Below the pieces are notes generated by a model. The model was not told where the DNA came from, ran no database searches, and saw only the letters and a list, made by a program, of their open reading frames with translations. Positions 34,340 to 45,650 of a stretch of 64,000 nt of DNA are shown one piece after another. Position numbers and translations under genes: made by a program. This stretch comes from Branchinecta lynchi (lineage: Eukaryota > Arthropoda > Branchiopoda > Anostraca > Branchinectidae): positions 12,524,212 to 12,588,211 of the forward strand of contig JAKZAP010000021.1 of the NCBI GenBank assembly GCA_023053575.1, written 5' to 3'. Numbering within the stretch: the first letter of the stretch is position 1; each line of letters opens with the position of its first letter.

Positions 34340-34917
34340 AGCGTGTGATTTAATTTTTTCATCCCTCGAAAACGGCACAGGGGAAAGGGAGGAGAGGAAG
34401 AATAATTACACAATACGCAAAAATTACGTTTGCCGTAAATCTGTGTGGTTTAGGAGGGGAGTATCTTAATCTTTCATTTTATTTAATGGGTCCATGCGTG
34501 GGGCTACAACATTTGAGAAAGGACATGTTTGGGCGAGAAGGGATGGAAATTTACTTGGAAGTGGAAAGAAAAAAAAATCGAGGTTACTCATGAAGGATTA
34601 GGAGGTCTCTCTCGGATGATGTAGATAATTTATAATGTGTGTTTTTGTGTTTCTAATTTTATGGTCAGGAATTTTTTCTTAGTATTATTTCTTGCTTTAG
34701 GTTTTTGTCTGCCAAGTTCGTCCATATATACGAGCCTAAAGCGGTCGCATTTTGGTCACATTTTCAGATTGATTCTCGATTGTTATTTTACTTGCGTGAA
34801 AGCAGTATAATAGCAAATAAAAGTCACGATTTCCAATCATGATTCATGTTCGGTTGTAGTTTTCAGTTCCTGGTAGTTTTAGTCATGGTTATGCTAATTC
34901 CTTTGAATGCTTGGGGC
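34340..34917. other. Unassigned non-coding DNA
   Basis: No supported feature between the tandem array and the MITE that precedes the first visible transporter exon. Confidence 0.35.
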
Positions 34918-35272
34918 TAATGTAGCGTTTACACGGACAAGAAATCCCGTCGAGTAGAAAGGATTTCCGGTCGACTCCGTTCGTGAAGACGACTAAGAAA
35001 GAAGTCTAACGGGACGAGCATTCCTTTCGTGATGAAAGGAATTCCGGTCTACTTGAAAGGACTCTCGTCGGCGGCGCTGGCAAAAAGACTAAAAAAAGTG
35101 GCTAGCTTTTGAGAGCAGCAGTCATCAGTAATGATGTCATAAATTTGGATTCATTTTTGCTATAGATTTTCTGGTTTGAAGAATTATTTTTTTTCCCTCT
35201 GCGTGTAAACATAATCTTGTCACCAAGACCGGATCCTCTTCAAGTTCTCACGTACTTGTAAACGCTACATTA
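34918..35272. mobile_element. MITE with 16-bp perfect TIRs
   Basis: TAATGTAGCGTTTACA at 34918-34933 is matched by its exact complement at 35257-35272. If the target is TA, the element would be flanked by TA on each side (Tc1/mariner-like), but no longer duplication is visible. The interior is rich in GTCG and CGTCG words. It ends ~330 bp before the first SLC6 exon seen here. Confidence 0.7.
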
Positions 35273-35600
35273 AGACTGCATATCCGGTCGGTACCGTAGC
35301 TAGGAGGAGGAATGAAGTTCAGATTTCCGAAATTACATTTCCGACTTCTGATTAATGATTTGGGTCACTTTGTAGTGTTGAAGTGTATCTTTTTCTTCAG
35401 GTAGAATACACTAATTCGTTCAGTGATTCCAAATCCGTTTCGTATCTGAGATAGTTCAAAACACCAGATGGTGTTTGCTCGTCATCCAGCGGATGATACT
35501 ATGAAGTCTGAACAGTATATAATGGACCCTTGATTGTAGACCCGTCGTCCTCTTAAAGTAGATCGTTACCGGCTTTCATTCAACCCTTTTCTGTTTTTAG

Positions 35601-35889
35601 AACATTCCCTCCGACTCTGGTTCCGTCGATGCTGAAACAGGACAGGAGCGGGCAACATGGGGAAGCCCAGTGGAGTTTTTGATGTCCTGCATTTCCATGT
35701 CAGTTGGCCTTGGAAATATTTGGAGGTTTCCTTTCACAGCCTATGAAAATGGCGGTGGCGCTTTTCTGATCCCATATTTGATAGTTCTAATATTCATCGG
35801 GAAACCCTTATACTTCTTGGAGATGGCGCTTGGGCAGTTTTCCAGTTATGGGTCAGTCAAAGTATGGGAAGTTGCCCCGATTGTAAAAG
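35601..35889 (+). CDS. SLC6/NAT exon: pre-TM1, TM1 and TM2
   Basis: The acceptor CTGTTTTTAG precedes 35601 and the donor GTAAGG follows 35889. The frame reads [20 protein letters not shown], then [10 protein letters not shown] and the TM1 signature [20 protein letters not shown], then TM2 ([20 protein letters not shown]) and [22 protein letters not shown]1 of SLC6 transporters forms part of the sodium and substrate site. The exon ends one base into a codon, which the next exon completes as glycine. It is probably not the first coding exon because it begins mid-sequence after an acceptor; an upstream exon was not found. Confidence 0.93.
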
Positions 35890-35891
35890 GT

Positions 35892-36165
35892 AAGGCACAT
35901 TCTTACTTGTATTTGTGTTGGAGGTATTGACTGCCCAGAATTTTTGCAGTACAGGGGGATTACCCATTCTGTCAGGAAACACCATTAGATCTGACAAAAG
36001 TCGTGCAAAATTTTTCTGTCTCGATAACCACAGCAGAGCCGGCTTATAAGAGCTGGGCAGTTTAATTTTTTCAGGGATACGAAGTCTGAGGTAAGGACTA
36101 ACCATTGCATCCTCTTCATTCTATCTGGCAACAGTGTGAGATCACACAAAAATCTATCCAGTTTT
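35892..36165. other. Intronic sequence without recognised feature
   Basis: The start of the intron after the TM1-TM2 exon; nothing recognised before the family 2 copy. Confidence 0.4.
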
Positions 36166-37008
36166 TATGGCATTTGCCTTCCGGCCAAGTGCCATATACT
36201 GATCACTTTTCCGTCGATCGGTCCGGTGATCGCGGGTTAGGGTACTTCCAGATGTGCTAGGACGATGAAAATTGGCAGGTATATGAAGGACCGATCACTT
36301 TACCCATCCGACCATCTGGGAGGGGGGTGTAAAGGGAAGGGAGAATTCGGAAGATTGAGTCGTGCGTAACTTTTGAACGGGTGATCGGATTCTAATGAAA
36401 CTTAATAACTGAATAGAAAACATGCCTCTGATGTGTCATTTAAATTTAAGGTCTGGACCGCATTCGACAGCTGTGATGGAATTGGGGGGGGGTATTGGAG
36501 GGATCTGCTCTAGATAACTCGTTTACACAATCGGACTGGATCCGGACACTTTGGGTGGGGTGGGGTGGAGGGGGGATTCCCTGAATGCCGGTGTAGCGGT
36601 TTGGGGGATTTTCACGACGAAACTTGGCAGGCATAACAGGGACCCGACCAAAGAGACTTGAAATAATAATTCTCTCAGATGCGGTTATCGTGGGGGAGTG
36701 GAGGGAAGGGGAATCCAGTTATTAAGTTTCATTAGAATCCGATCACCCGTTCAAAAGTTACGCACGACTCAATCTTCCGAATTCCCCCTCCCTTTACACC
36801 CGCCTCCCAGATCGTCGGATGGGGGGAAATCCGGAATATTGAGTTATGCGTAACTTTGAAGCGGGTGACCGGATTCCAGCGAAATCTTATAACTGAACTG
36901 AGGAATGGAATTGGGGGGGGGGGGGGGGGGTATTGGAGATATTTGCTCTAGATAACTCGTTTACACAATCGGACTGGGTCCAGACACTTTGGGGTGGGGG
37001 TGGAGAGT
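36166..37008 (+). mobile_element. Family 2 repeat, copy d (rearranged, with an inverted segment)
   Basis: The 5' hairpin TATGGCATTTGCC/GGCCAAGTGCCATA is at 36166-36196, followed by ~145-bp units. The block 36320-36405 recurs as its reverse complement at 36717-36803, and another forward version follows (36825-36990). It therefore holds an ~86-bp arm inverted repeat created by internal inversion or duplication. Long G-runs occur at 36484-36491 and 36914-36930. Confidence 0.65.
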
Positions 37009-37621
37009 AAGGCCAAGTTTGTAGATGGCCTTTGTAGCCCTATATTTAATGGTGGGGGATGGGGTTTCAGATTAAGGGAAAAACAAATATTTTTTTAAAA
37101 GCTCTTGAGATATTTGATTTAACGGTAAGGAGACATGCTGAATCCGAACATGAACGTTATTCCGAATATGAACGTTATGTTCAAACGAAGGAATATGTTG
37201 TTCAAGCGAGGATGTTGTTCAATAAGGCTTAACTGGTAAAGGCCAGGTCAAGTTCTTAGATGGGTCCTTTAGTCCTATCTTTAGAGGCAGAGGAGGGGTT
37301 TCGAGTTTGGGGTAAAAACGTGTATGTTTTATAAGATAATAAGATATTTATTAAGGGCGTAAGGAGGTCCGCTGAATCCATATTTGAACTTTGTTTTCAT
37401 GTTGGACAAATGGTTCGTCACGAATTTGGCTGAAACTGTAAATTTGGTTGAAGCTCCAAGTTGTTTCTGAAATCGATTAGAGATTCGGTATTGGGGCAAG
37501 GAGACATGCTGAATCCAATTTTGAACTTTCTGTTTCAAAAGACTGAATGGCGAAGACATGACCCAATTGTTTAAATCAAATGCTAGATTTTTGGGATCCC
37601 ATCGAAACCTTTGGTCTTGTT
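37009..37621 (+). mobile_element. Family 1 repeat, copy g (5'-truncated)
   Basis: It begins in the AAGTTTGTAGATGGCC segment and keeps the GGTGGGGGATGGGG patch and several units with CCGGA- or CACGAATTTGGC-type words. It ends GGGATCCCATCGAAACC, TTTGGTCTTGTT at 37621. It lies directly after family 2 copy d inside the transporter intron. Confidence 0.6.
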
Positions 37622-38411
37622 CTAAAACGCTGGCAATGGGGTCATGCTCGTGAACGCTAGAACCTACCTTTATCCTTCACTAACGCCAAAACGGAGAAAT
37701 AGCCTATATAGCATCAGTCAGCAATTAATCTTCTTAAAATTGAGTTCAGCTACTTTGCATTTTAGCACCTGTGGAAAAACGCAAAAGCAGTTGAGCCAGA
37801 GCCAACCGCGCGCCACTGTTTTTTCCAATTTCAATATTGGCGAATTTTCCCTGCCGCATTAGTCAACAAACCCGGGTCCTACTCCAGTGTTAGATTCAGC
37901 GAACGAACCCGACTGTCCTTAGGAGACCTTAAGCTACGTGCATACAAAGTCCTATAAGATCTCGCATGCCAAAATCCGCGTGCGAAAATTGTATCACCAT
38001 GGGAACTGCATGATGCGTCAAACTTACGGAACGAACAATCAAATTCGCACCAGACTTTGTTAAAACTAACCTTAATTAGCTATGGCTTGTATTTGATTCA
38101 GTCACAGTTGATTCTGGATGAAATGGCACATTTGGCGCACGTTGCAAGTATTGCATTGCTCTGTTGTATTTTCGTGTTTGGTATATGTCATTTTTTCTTG
38201 CCCCCTTCCCCACTATCGCTGAACTTGAACATTACAACGTGAGGATATGGGTTTTGTTAGAGGGGTTAGAAAGCCCCTAGCAACAGTTCCGATATGAATG
38301 GAATATTGGGATGTGTTCTGCTAGCATATTTTGCCGCCTTTAGGGATTCAGATTGTACCCCAGGGGGCTAGGCTCGCTCTCCTATGTATACATGATTTTT
38401 TTTTTTTTTAG
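37622..38411. other. Intronic sequence before the TM3 exon
   Basis: No transposon terminus or gene recognised. It ends in the T-rich polypyrimidine tract (38397-38409) that serves the TM3 exon acceptor. Confidence 0.4.
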
Positions 38412-38628
38412 GAATTGGCTACGGACAAGCGTTTGCCACTTTTTGTGTAGTAACCTACTATACGAGCCTCATGGCTTTAGTATCTTTTTACTTCCTTGCA
38501 TCATTTTCCGACCCACTACCTTGGTCCTACTGTGACTCAAGCTGGGCTGATGAGAAGTGTTTCGATGCGAGTATGAATTTGACTGGAGGACACCATGGAA
38601 TGGAAAGTCCATCTGACCAGTATTTTAG
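38412..38628 (+). CDS. SLC6/NAT exon: TM3 and extracellular loop 2
   Basis: A long T-tract and AG precede 38412; the donor GTGAGT follows 38628. It encodes GIGYGQAFATFCVVTYYTSL (TM3), then LVSFYFLASFSDPLPWSYC and the loop with CDSSWADEKC, whose two cysteines are the conserved disulfide pair of SLC6 loop 2. NLT is a potential N-glycosylation site. It ends two bases into an arginine codon that the next exon completes. Phase and content join cleanly to both neighbours. Confidence 0.93.
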
Positions 38629-38654
38629 GTGAGTTTTTTTCGACACGGTGGATG

Positions 38655-40480
38655 ATAGATAAGATAGATATTTATTCGCCAAAGATAAAACCGTCATCGA
38701 TAAAACCTACGGCCACACACGTAAATCATCCGTGTGGTTGTATTACAGAGATGCTTATTTCTTCTTGGTAGTAGCAAGAACAAATAACAGAAAGAACCTC
38801 CGTCTCCCTATCTCTGTAATATGAACATGCGGAGTCGAATATTTCCCCGTACCATGCCCGATTCCAACGAGCGGAGGTTAGGAGCCACGCGGCACATCAC
38901 GTTACGGCTACAACTAGCTATATCGCTGTGAAGCCGCGTAGAAGAAACTTTCAGAGTCAATGCTGATTGGTTCTCTGGACAAAATACGGAGTATTATGAA
39001 AGAAACAAAACGATAAATAACGAAAAAAACAACAACAGACAAACTTAACAAAACAACATGAACTATCTAACCAGCATCAATATCAAAGAATGTCCGCAGA
39101 GGGTCGTAAGGGTGAATCAGGTTAATGGTCTTTTCACTCGAAGTTTGATTCCTAGAGGGCACGTCTATTAGTCCAAATCGAGCAATGACTTTTCTGTTTC
39201 GGTGCCATCTAGGGAGTCAGAGGAGGAATTTACAATATTTGAAATAAGCCACTCGCAGAGTCTGGCCTTTTACGAAACAGATGAGCCATGCCGACTGAAA
39301 ACAGAAGCACAGGGGTGCAATAAGCGTTGTAAAGCGAACAAATACCATTGCGGTTATAACGACTTTTGTATGGGGATATTTTCCCGTAAGCCACGCGTAG
39401 GCTTTTTACGGCTCTATCACAAGGGATGAACACGTAGTGGAAAGCGTTGGGCCGAAAGACAAACCAAGACAACTAACGGAAGAAGAACATGGTAGAACTT
39501 CACCCCCAGCAACAAGTGGAGCGACCGTATAAGGGCTATTAAAACAAATAAACTCACATTTAGCTAAGGTTAGCTAGCAATCCGCGGCGAGTCCGAGAAA
39601 CAAGCAGAACGTCATCAGCATATGCAACGTGAGACAAACCAGTCTCACCATAAAAAACCGAACATTTAAGGGGACGCAGGCACGATGCAAGGACACATTT
39701 AAATATACTAGAAGACAACATGGCTCCTTGTCGAACTCCCTTATTAATTTTTACCGGGTCAGAGATTTGGGCATTCCAAGTCGCTCGAAACCCACTCGAA
39801 TACCAAAAAGACAATAAACGTACTAGGGAAGGATTAACACCTGAAGACGTAAGGGAAAACAGTAAGACAATACAAAGTCATTCTCGATTTTACGGCATCT
39901 TTCATTAGCCGGCTTAGAACATGATGCGCATGGGAGCAACCCATACCTCTCCGAAACCCAAACTGATAAGGCGTAAAATCACATTTTGACTCGATTTCAG
40001 GTAATAATAAATGTTCGAGCAGCTTACTTAAAAAACACGATACGGTAATCGGACGATAATTTGGGCATGACGTAGGGTCCGTAGCACGTTTTAGGATGGA
40101 CGTTACGCGGCCACAGAGAAAACTATCAGGTAGGGCGGGACAATCATGAGCAAAAAAATCGGTAAGAAAGGCCGTCAGCATCAAGGTTATTTGAATGCTT
40201 AATGTTTCTTAAAGCCTGGCGAATGTCAGACATTGGTACAGGCTGCACATGAGCCTGCAGGAGACGGCATGGTAATAGCGCTTTAAGCAAATTAGAATAA
40301 AAATTTTGTAAAAACTATTGAAAACAGTGAACACGCGCTGATAATGATCGAAAAAATCAGCTAACTGGAGACAAGATAGAATAGATGAGGAACATTTCTC
40401 ACTGTTTCTAACCTTATTCCTGAAGCCCTATCGGTGGGGCCCGGCCACGCATTCAAACTCTCTTCAGACTAGCCTTATAT
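38655..40480 (-). pseudogene. Decayed LINE (non-LTR reverse transcriptase remnant)
   Basis: Three minus-strand frames in different phases carry RT pieces in the right order: NYRPITVSCFLSKLLEHLL and PYQFGFRRGMGCSHA (40184-39834), then KGVRQGAMLSSSIFKC and HVAYADDVLLVSR (39814-39560), then LYNAYCTPVLLFSVGMAHLF (39472-39230). Frameshifts and stops separate them. A 3' tail is probably marked by the minus-strand AATAAATATCTATCTTATC-type text near 38655-38685. A MITE-related segment (38780-38990) lies in the 3' part. The C-terminal piece resembles the LINE fragment at 15.6 kb. Confidence 0.75.
38780..38990 (-). repeat. Copy of the 2797-3245 MITE interior and end
   Basis: AGAACCTCCGTCTCCCTATC, TCTGTAATATGAACATG, AAATATTTCCCCGTACC (TATTTCCCCGTACC is shared) and GAACCAATCAGCATTGAC (complement) match the right half of 2797-3245 in reverse orientation. 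Confidence 0.6.
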
Positions 40481-40699
40481 TCACGTTTACACTTTTGTGT
40501 CACTGAGAACACATCGCCGGACGAGGGCCGGTCATACGATATCCACATACGCAGCCAAAATTTGGTTTTTGCTTTGCATGCCTTACTTGGGGATCCACGT
40601 TCCAATTAGGCTTCAGCTCAAAGCTAGAGCAGGTTTCTCTATAGCTCCACTCAGTTTTGTCGGGATATCCATAGTCGCTACATGGGATCACAGACGGAA

Positions 40700-41242
40700 G
40701 ATGTTCAATTTTGTGGTAAAGGACATGCTGAACACTTATGTGAAAAGCGTTTTCTACCCGGACAATTAGTTCGCCCGGAATACGGCCAAAACCGGAAAAT
40801 TTTTAAAAAACAAAGTTTTATTTGAAGTTGATTAGAGACAGATCTAGGGGCAAGACGAGAGGCTTTGTCTGTATATGACAATCATCTTTTGCCCGGGCAC
40901 ATAATTCGTCCGGAATCCCGTTGAAACCGGAAAAATTTGTATAAGTTACAGTTTTATTTGAAGTTGACTAAATGTTCTTTGTAAGGAGATACGCTGAATT
41001 TGTTTCTGAATTTTCATTTTTGCTGGACAGGTAGTTCGCTCGGGATTCGGCCGAAACCGGAAATTTGGCATAAGTAGCATCAGTATTTGGCATCAGTATC
41101 GTCAAAATAGATATGGCTTCTAGGGGTTTTGTTTTCTCAAATGATTAGCCTGGCGAAGACTGTATCTGGCGAAGAAAAGACCCAATTTTCTGGATCTAAT
41201 AACAAAAATAATTGGGATCCCATCGAAACCATTGGTCTTGTT
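40700..41242 (+). mobile_element. Family 1 repeat, copy h (5'-truncated)
   Basis: Three to four units with GGACATGCTGAACAC, CCGGACAATTAGTTCGCCCG and AAACCGG words, ending TTGGGATCCCATCGAAACC, ATTGGTCTTGTT at 41242. It ends only ~50 bp before the TM4 exon, so it lies close to, and may overlap, that exon's branch point region. Confidence 0.65.
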
Positions 41243-41294
41243 CAATAGTGGTTTCTTAGTGGAAGAATTTAAGCGAACTATAAATTTCTTGTAG

Positions 41295-41409
41295 GAAGAA
41301 CGTTCTGCAACAGATTAACAACATCGATGACGGCATCGGTGCTCCGGAGTGGAGGCTGACCCTTTGCCTGCTGTTTTCTTGGTGTGTCATCTTTCTCATT
41401 CTGGCCAAG
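41295..41409 (+). CDS. SLC6/NAT exon: TM4 (short exon)
   Basis: The acceptor TTTCTTGTAG precedes 41295 and GTAAAT follows 41409. The 115-bp exon supplies the last base of the arginine codon, then KNVLQQINNIDDGIGAPEWR and the TM4 helix LTLCLLFSWCVIFLILAK. It is easily missed because no long plus-strand frame covers it. It fills exactly the gap expected in SLC6 proteins between loop 2 and TM5, and the exon ends in phase 0, matching the next exon start. It sits ~50 bp after a family 1 element and ~165 bp before a hAT MITE. Confidence 0.9.
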
Positions 41410-41540
41410 GTAAATCCATCTTCTTCTTCTGCGTGAGTTGAGGCTGGGGCCTAATTTTCCTCCCCACCTTCGCTTTCTACCCAATCCACTCGAGCTGGGA
41501 GCAGGGTCAGTGAGGTTAGATAAATAACCAGATTTTTGGG

Positions 41541-41849
41541 TTTTTTCTTGATGAGCTAGTTATCCGTCTAAGACAGGCCCGTATCCATGAATTTGTTTCG
41601 GGGGGGGGGGGGTTCACCTACCGGTCGGACAAAAAAGTACGAAAAAGACATAAATCAGAGGAAAAAGCCTATAAAAATGAGTATTTGTGTATGTTTCAAC
41701 CCCCCCCCCCCCCCCCCCTGGATACGGCCTTGCTCTAAGATGATGTGCGAGGATAAATTTTATTGTGGTGGATTTTATGATTTTTTCTTCGCATCTTTCT
41801 TCGCATCATCACAGCATCTTAGAGGGATAACTAGCTGATCAAGAAAAAA
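41541..41849. mobile_element. Inverted-repeat element split by a hAT MITE
   Basis: The left arm TTTTTTCTTGATGAGCTAGT, TATCCGTCTAAGA (41541-41573, continuing after the MITE as TGATG) is matched by the complement at 41815-41849 with three or so differences. The MITE at 41574-41732 inserted within the left arm. The right end merges into the 3' terminus of family 2 copy e at 41848. Confidence 0.7.
41574..41732 (+). mobile_element. hAT-type MITE (G/C-tract type), copy 2
   Basis: 159 bp, left end CAGGCCCGTATCCA and right end TGGATACGGCCTTG, with an internal G-run and C-run as in the copy at 19535. The flanking 8-bp repeats are GTCTAAGA (41566-41573) and CTCTAAGA (41733-41740). The one mismatch can be judged against the opposite arm of the host element, which reads CTCTAAGA. 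Confidence 0.88.
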
Positions 41850-43245
41850 CAAGAGCTACGAGCTCATATAGCACTTGTTACGAGTAGGCGGTACAAGAAA
41901 GTGGGTGAGAACGTCACAAAATACACCCGCCATCCAAAAGTGCGGTTCGGAAAGAGGAATAGGATATTTAGTTTCACTCAACTCTGAGCAGTTCCGGATA
42001 GTCTGCAATCCCTCTGCGTTAAGCGTTTCTTGAGTTTCCCGGCACCCCCCCCCCCCCCCCAATCCCCCACAGGTATCGGCCTCGACCCGGACTTAATACT
42101 GAACATCTGGGGCGATAGCTCTTTCCAAGTTTCATTCAAATCCGATCACCCGTTCAAAAGTTAAGTATGCCACTAGATTCCGGACTCCCCATCCATCCAC
42201 TCCCCCCACGATGGTCGGATTGAGGAAACGACTATTCTCAACCAAGTCAATCTGTTCGGATCCCTGGCATACCTACCAAGTTTCATCGTCCTAGCACATC
42301 AGGAAGTATGCCGAACTCGTCGGATCGCTAGAAATCCGGACCCCCCATACTCCCCCACAGTGCCCAGATCCGGTCCGGTTATGTCAGTGACGTATCTGGG
42401 ACTTGTGCTTGTTCTTCCCACCAAGTTTCATCCCGATCCCTCCACTCGAAGCGTTTCTCAAGATTTCCGGTTCCCTCCTCCAGTTCCCCCCAGGGTCATC
42501 GGATCCGGTCCGGATTTAAAGTGGGACGTCTGAGACGCTAGGTCATCCTAAATATCAACTTTCATCAAGATCTGATCACCCGTTCGCAAGTTAAAAATAC
42601 CTCAATTTTTGGTTTCCCCCTCCCTCCACTCCCCCCCAGATGGTCGGATCGGGAAGGTGACTATTTCCTATTTAACCTGTTCGGGTCCTTGGCACGCCTG
42701 CCAATTTTCACGGTCCTAGCACATCAGGAAGCACCGAACTCGCGGGACCATTAGAAATTTTGACTCCCCCCCCCCCCCTCAAGTGCCCCAAAGTGAGCAG
42801 ATCTTTTTAGGCCTAGGCCTTTTTCTTGTTCCTCCCACCAAGTTTCATCGCGATCCCTCCACTCTAAGCGTTTCTCAAGATTTCCGGTTTTCCCCTCCAA
42901 TTCCCCACAGTGTCACCGGATCCGGTCTGGATTTAAAATGGAACATCTGAGACACGAGTTCCTTCTACATATCAAGTTTTATTAAGATCCGATCACGCGT
43001 TCGTAAGCTAAAAATATCTAATTTTTCCTACTTTTTCCGGATTCCCCCTCCCTCCACTCCCCTCCAGATGGTCGGATCGGGGAAACGACCATTTCTAATT
43101 TAATCTGATCTGGTCCCTGATACGCCTGCCAAGTTTCATCGTCCTAGTTTATCTGGAAGTGCCCGAACTAGCAAGACCGGGACCGATAGACCGACAGACC
43201 GGCGGACAGACAGAAATTACAATCGCTCTACTTGGCCGATTATGT
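41848..43245 (-). mobile_element. Family 2 repeat, copy e (reverse orientation)
   Basis: The 3' end (AACAAGAGCTACGAGCTCATATAGC on the plus strand) is at 41848 and a decayed 5' end near 43245 (CTACTTGGCCGATTATG). Inside, about nine ~145-bp units are marked by AAGTTTCATC-type words and C-rich patches, in the same A/B/C order as copy b. C-runs at 42044-42060 and 42766-42778. Confidence 0.7.
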
Positions 43246-43249
43246 CCTA

Positions 43250-44389
43250 TCCAAAATTTCTGAATTATTTCGGTCTTTTTATCGAATTTTTACTCAGCTT
43301 CTCTTTCTCTTAGCGGGTTGAAAAATAAATGAATCAAACAAATAACTTTAGTATACACTTTTATAATTCTGTTTATTGTTGAAACCCTGGGCATTTTCTT
43401 GTCGTCAATATTGATGAAACTCAAAATTGTATGTCACTTAGGCGTAATTGTCATTCTTATTCTTGTCCGTTAACAATCAATAGAAAAGCAATAACGATTT
43501 TGGTCAATATAGTGACTTATCTTCTACAGGGGTTTCTTCAAAAATGTCTGAAAAAGTTCAAAGCCGGGCTCGGAGCCGGGGTTCTTTTGATCTCTAACGA
43601 GAAGAACGAAACACTCCCCCTCCAGGGGAGGGAGGTTTAACGAACTCGGCTTCGTTGGTTACTCGCTCGTCTTCGACTAGAGACAGGCTTACCTTTCTGC
43701 CAATTCTACCGTGTGTTCTGGTTATTGATATACGTTGCTTGATTAAGGGGGTTTGGTTTCGTGTCATTATTGGAGAAACTCGACGACGTCTCATGACATC
43801 CGCATCGTAATGTGTCTGTATTTTATTACTTTGTTTGGAACTCATTTTAATTGCACTTGGTTTATTTCTGTTACGAATGTGACTTTTCGTCCCAGATTTA
43901 AAATGCGAGAACGTGATCGAGACGGAACCGTCGGTTTACGGAAAAAAAACTTTCTATTGTTTGAACATTTGCTATTTCGGGCGCCTGTTTGGGACGAAGT
44001 CTAATGAAATCTACTGTTCCGCCTTTCATTGTCACTGGAATATTAGATATCTGGTATACAGTAGGTGTTCAAATAGTTCAGTTTTTTTTTTTTTTCTTCT
44101 TCGGCAAAACATTTACCCGTCCAGAATATGACCAACTTGGCCCCTCCTTGCCTCCTATTTATCTATATTTTTCGGTGCAATAGTAATGATTACTCTCCGC
44201 GCAATAGGGTCACCATTTATTCCAGCATCCGATAAGCTAATCTTCACCGTCCGAAACCGATGAAAAATTTGTAGCCTGCGTAGTTGTAGGAAAACGTTGC
44301 GTGTAATACTAGAAACGACTAATTGCAGATCCAGTTACCGTGGTATCAGATACCATGGTATCTGTGAAAACGCAACTATAACCCAACAT
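43250..44389. other. Intronic sequence, no recognised feature
   Basis: An 83-codon minus-strand frame (43594-43845) is rich in arginine, serine and proline and begins MSSKQSNKIQTHYDADVMRR. I do not recognise it and see no supporting context, so it is left uncalled. A 16-bp T-run is at 44080-44095. Confidence 0.35.
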
Positions 44390-44435
44390 ATAGACGCCGA
44401 GGGGTTGCGCGCTGCTGCCTCATGGTGTACAAGTT

Positions 44436-44570
44436 CCCTGCCTCATGCCTGCCTCACGTGGCTCATGCCTGCCTCACGTGCCTCATGTCTGCCTCACGTG
44501 CCTCATGCCTGCCTCACGTGCCTCACCTGCCTCATGTCTGCCTCATGCCTGCCTCACGTGCCTCATCGCC
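44436..44570 (+). repeat. 20-bp minisatellite with CACGTG in most units (left block)
   Basis: Units of CTCATGCCTGCCTCACGTGC. CACGTG occurs at 44455, 44475, 44495, 44515 and 44555, exactly 20 bp apart with one degenerate unit. Open frames of 70-94 codons in several phases arise because 20 is not a multiple of 3. Confidence 0.9.
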
Positions 44571-45358
44571 CGTTCTGGTGACACGTTTAGGGATTTTTGA
44601 AAAATTTTCGCTCAGCTACGAGATTTGTGATGAATAACAAAAAGAGAGGGAGCTTCTTATCCCCTCGGGAAATTTTAACTGAGTTGTCCATGCGGATTAT
44701 TTGAAAGGTAAAATAAATATTTCTTGTTAGTTGATTAATGCCTTTAATAAACCCTGGTAAATTATCTCTGACAGACTTAGGTATACTCAGGACTATTCAA
44801 AAGACTACTCAACAACTATTCTTAAGGCAGTCTGTTCGTGTCCCTGATATGCCTACCAAATTCCATCGTCCTAGTACCGAACTCGCGGGATCACCTAATT
44901 CCCCCCCCCCCAAACTCCCGCCACAGTGCCCGAATCCGGTCCGGTTCTCTCAACGATGTATCTAGGACTTGTGCTTGTTCTTCCGACCAAGTTTCGTCCC
45001 GATCCCTCCACTCTAAGCGTTTCCCAAGATTTCCGGTTCCCCCCTCCATCTCCCCCCAAAGTCACCGGATCCGGTCCGGATTTTAAGTGGGTCGTCTGAG
45101 GCACGAGATCTCTCCAAACATCATTGTGTTGCGAGAGCAACACTTTGGTTTTGTCCTGTTTTTTTTGTTTTTTTTCCTATGCCGCCGATTTCATTTTATT
45201 CCTGGTAATTGGTAAGGGTCTAACCTGTGCGGTTTTTACGGAAAGTGTGGACCTTAGGCCGGATTGATGAATATGACATTACATTTTGGAAAGCTCCGTA
45301 GAACTCTTGCCTGGGGCCAAAAAGGATGGTTTTTACTTGTCCTCGAGCCAGAGCCTAC

Positions 45359-45638
45359 TGTCAGGGATGTGCGAGTGGGTACTCGGGCTTAAAGCTGGTG
45401 CGAAGTCGGTATACGAAATAGCTAGTTATTTATTTACAACATTGACTAACGTATAACAGAATGGTTGAATAGGCAATGCTTGGACGATCGAAACCGATCT
45501 CCAGTATATATATGATCACTGAAGGTTATCTTCTTCTCCGACAGAAGTAGGCCTCACGTACTCTCAAGTTGTTGACCGTCCTACTTCTGTTGGGACTTTC
45601 TCTGAGATGGGATGGCGGCTCCTATGTCATGGGTGACA
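45359..45638 (-). repeat. 3' LTR of the gypsy-type element
   Basis: 280 bp, TGTCAC...CCTGACA on the minus strand (TG...CA ends). It contains a TATATATA-like run (45505-45513) and an AATAAA motif on the minus strand (within 45426-45436), suggesting promoter and polyadenylation signals. Confidence 0.93.
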
Positions 45639-45650
45639 TACCTCCCCCGA
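45639..45650 (-). other. Polypurine tract
   Basis: The minus strand reads TCGGGGGAGGTA directly before the 3' LTR, the expected plus-strand primer of reverse transcription. Confidence 0.8.

Noticed and set aside
43594..43845. An 83-codon Arg/Ser/Pro-rich minus-strand frame
   Set aside because: No recognised domain, no splice or promoter context, and similar-length frames occur by chance throughout the window.
44297..44637. Frames with a CLPHVPHA-type repetitive peptide (also at 56312-56744)
   Set aside because: They are generated by the 20-bp minisatellite, which opens several phases at once.
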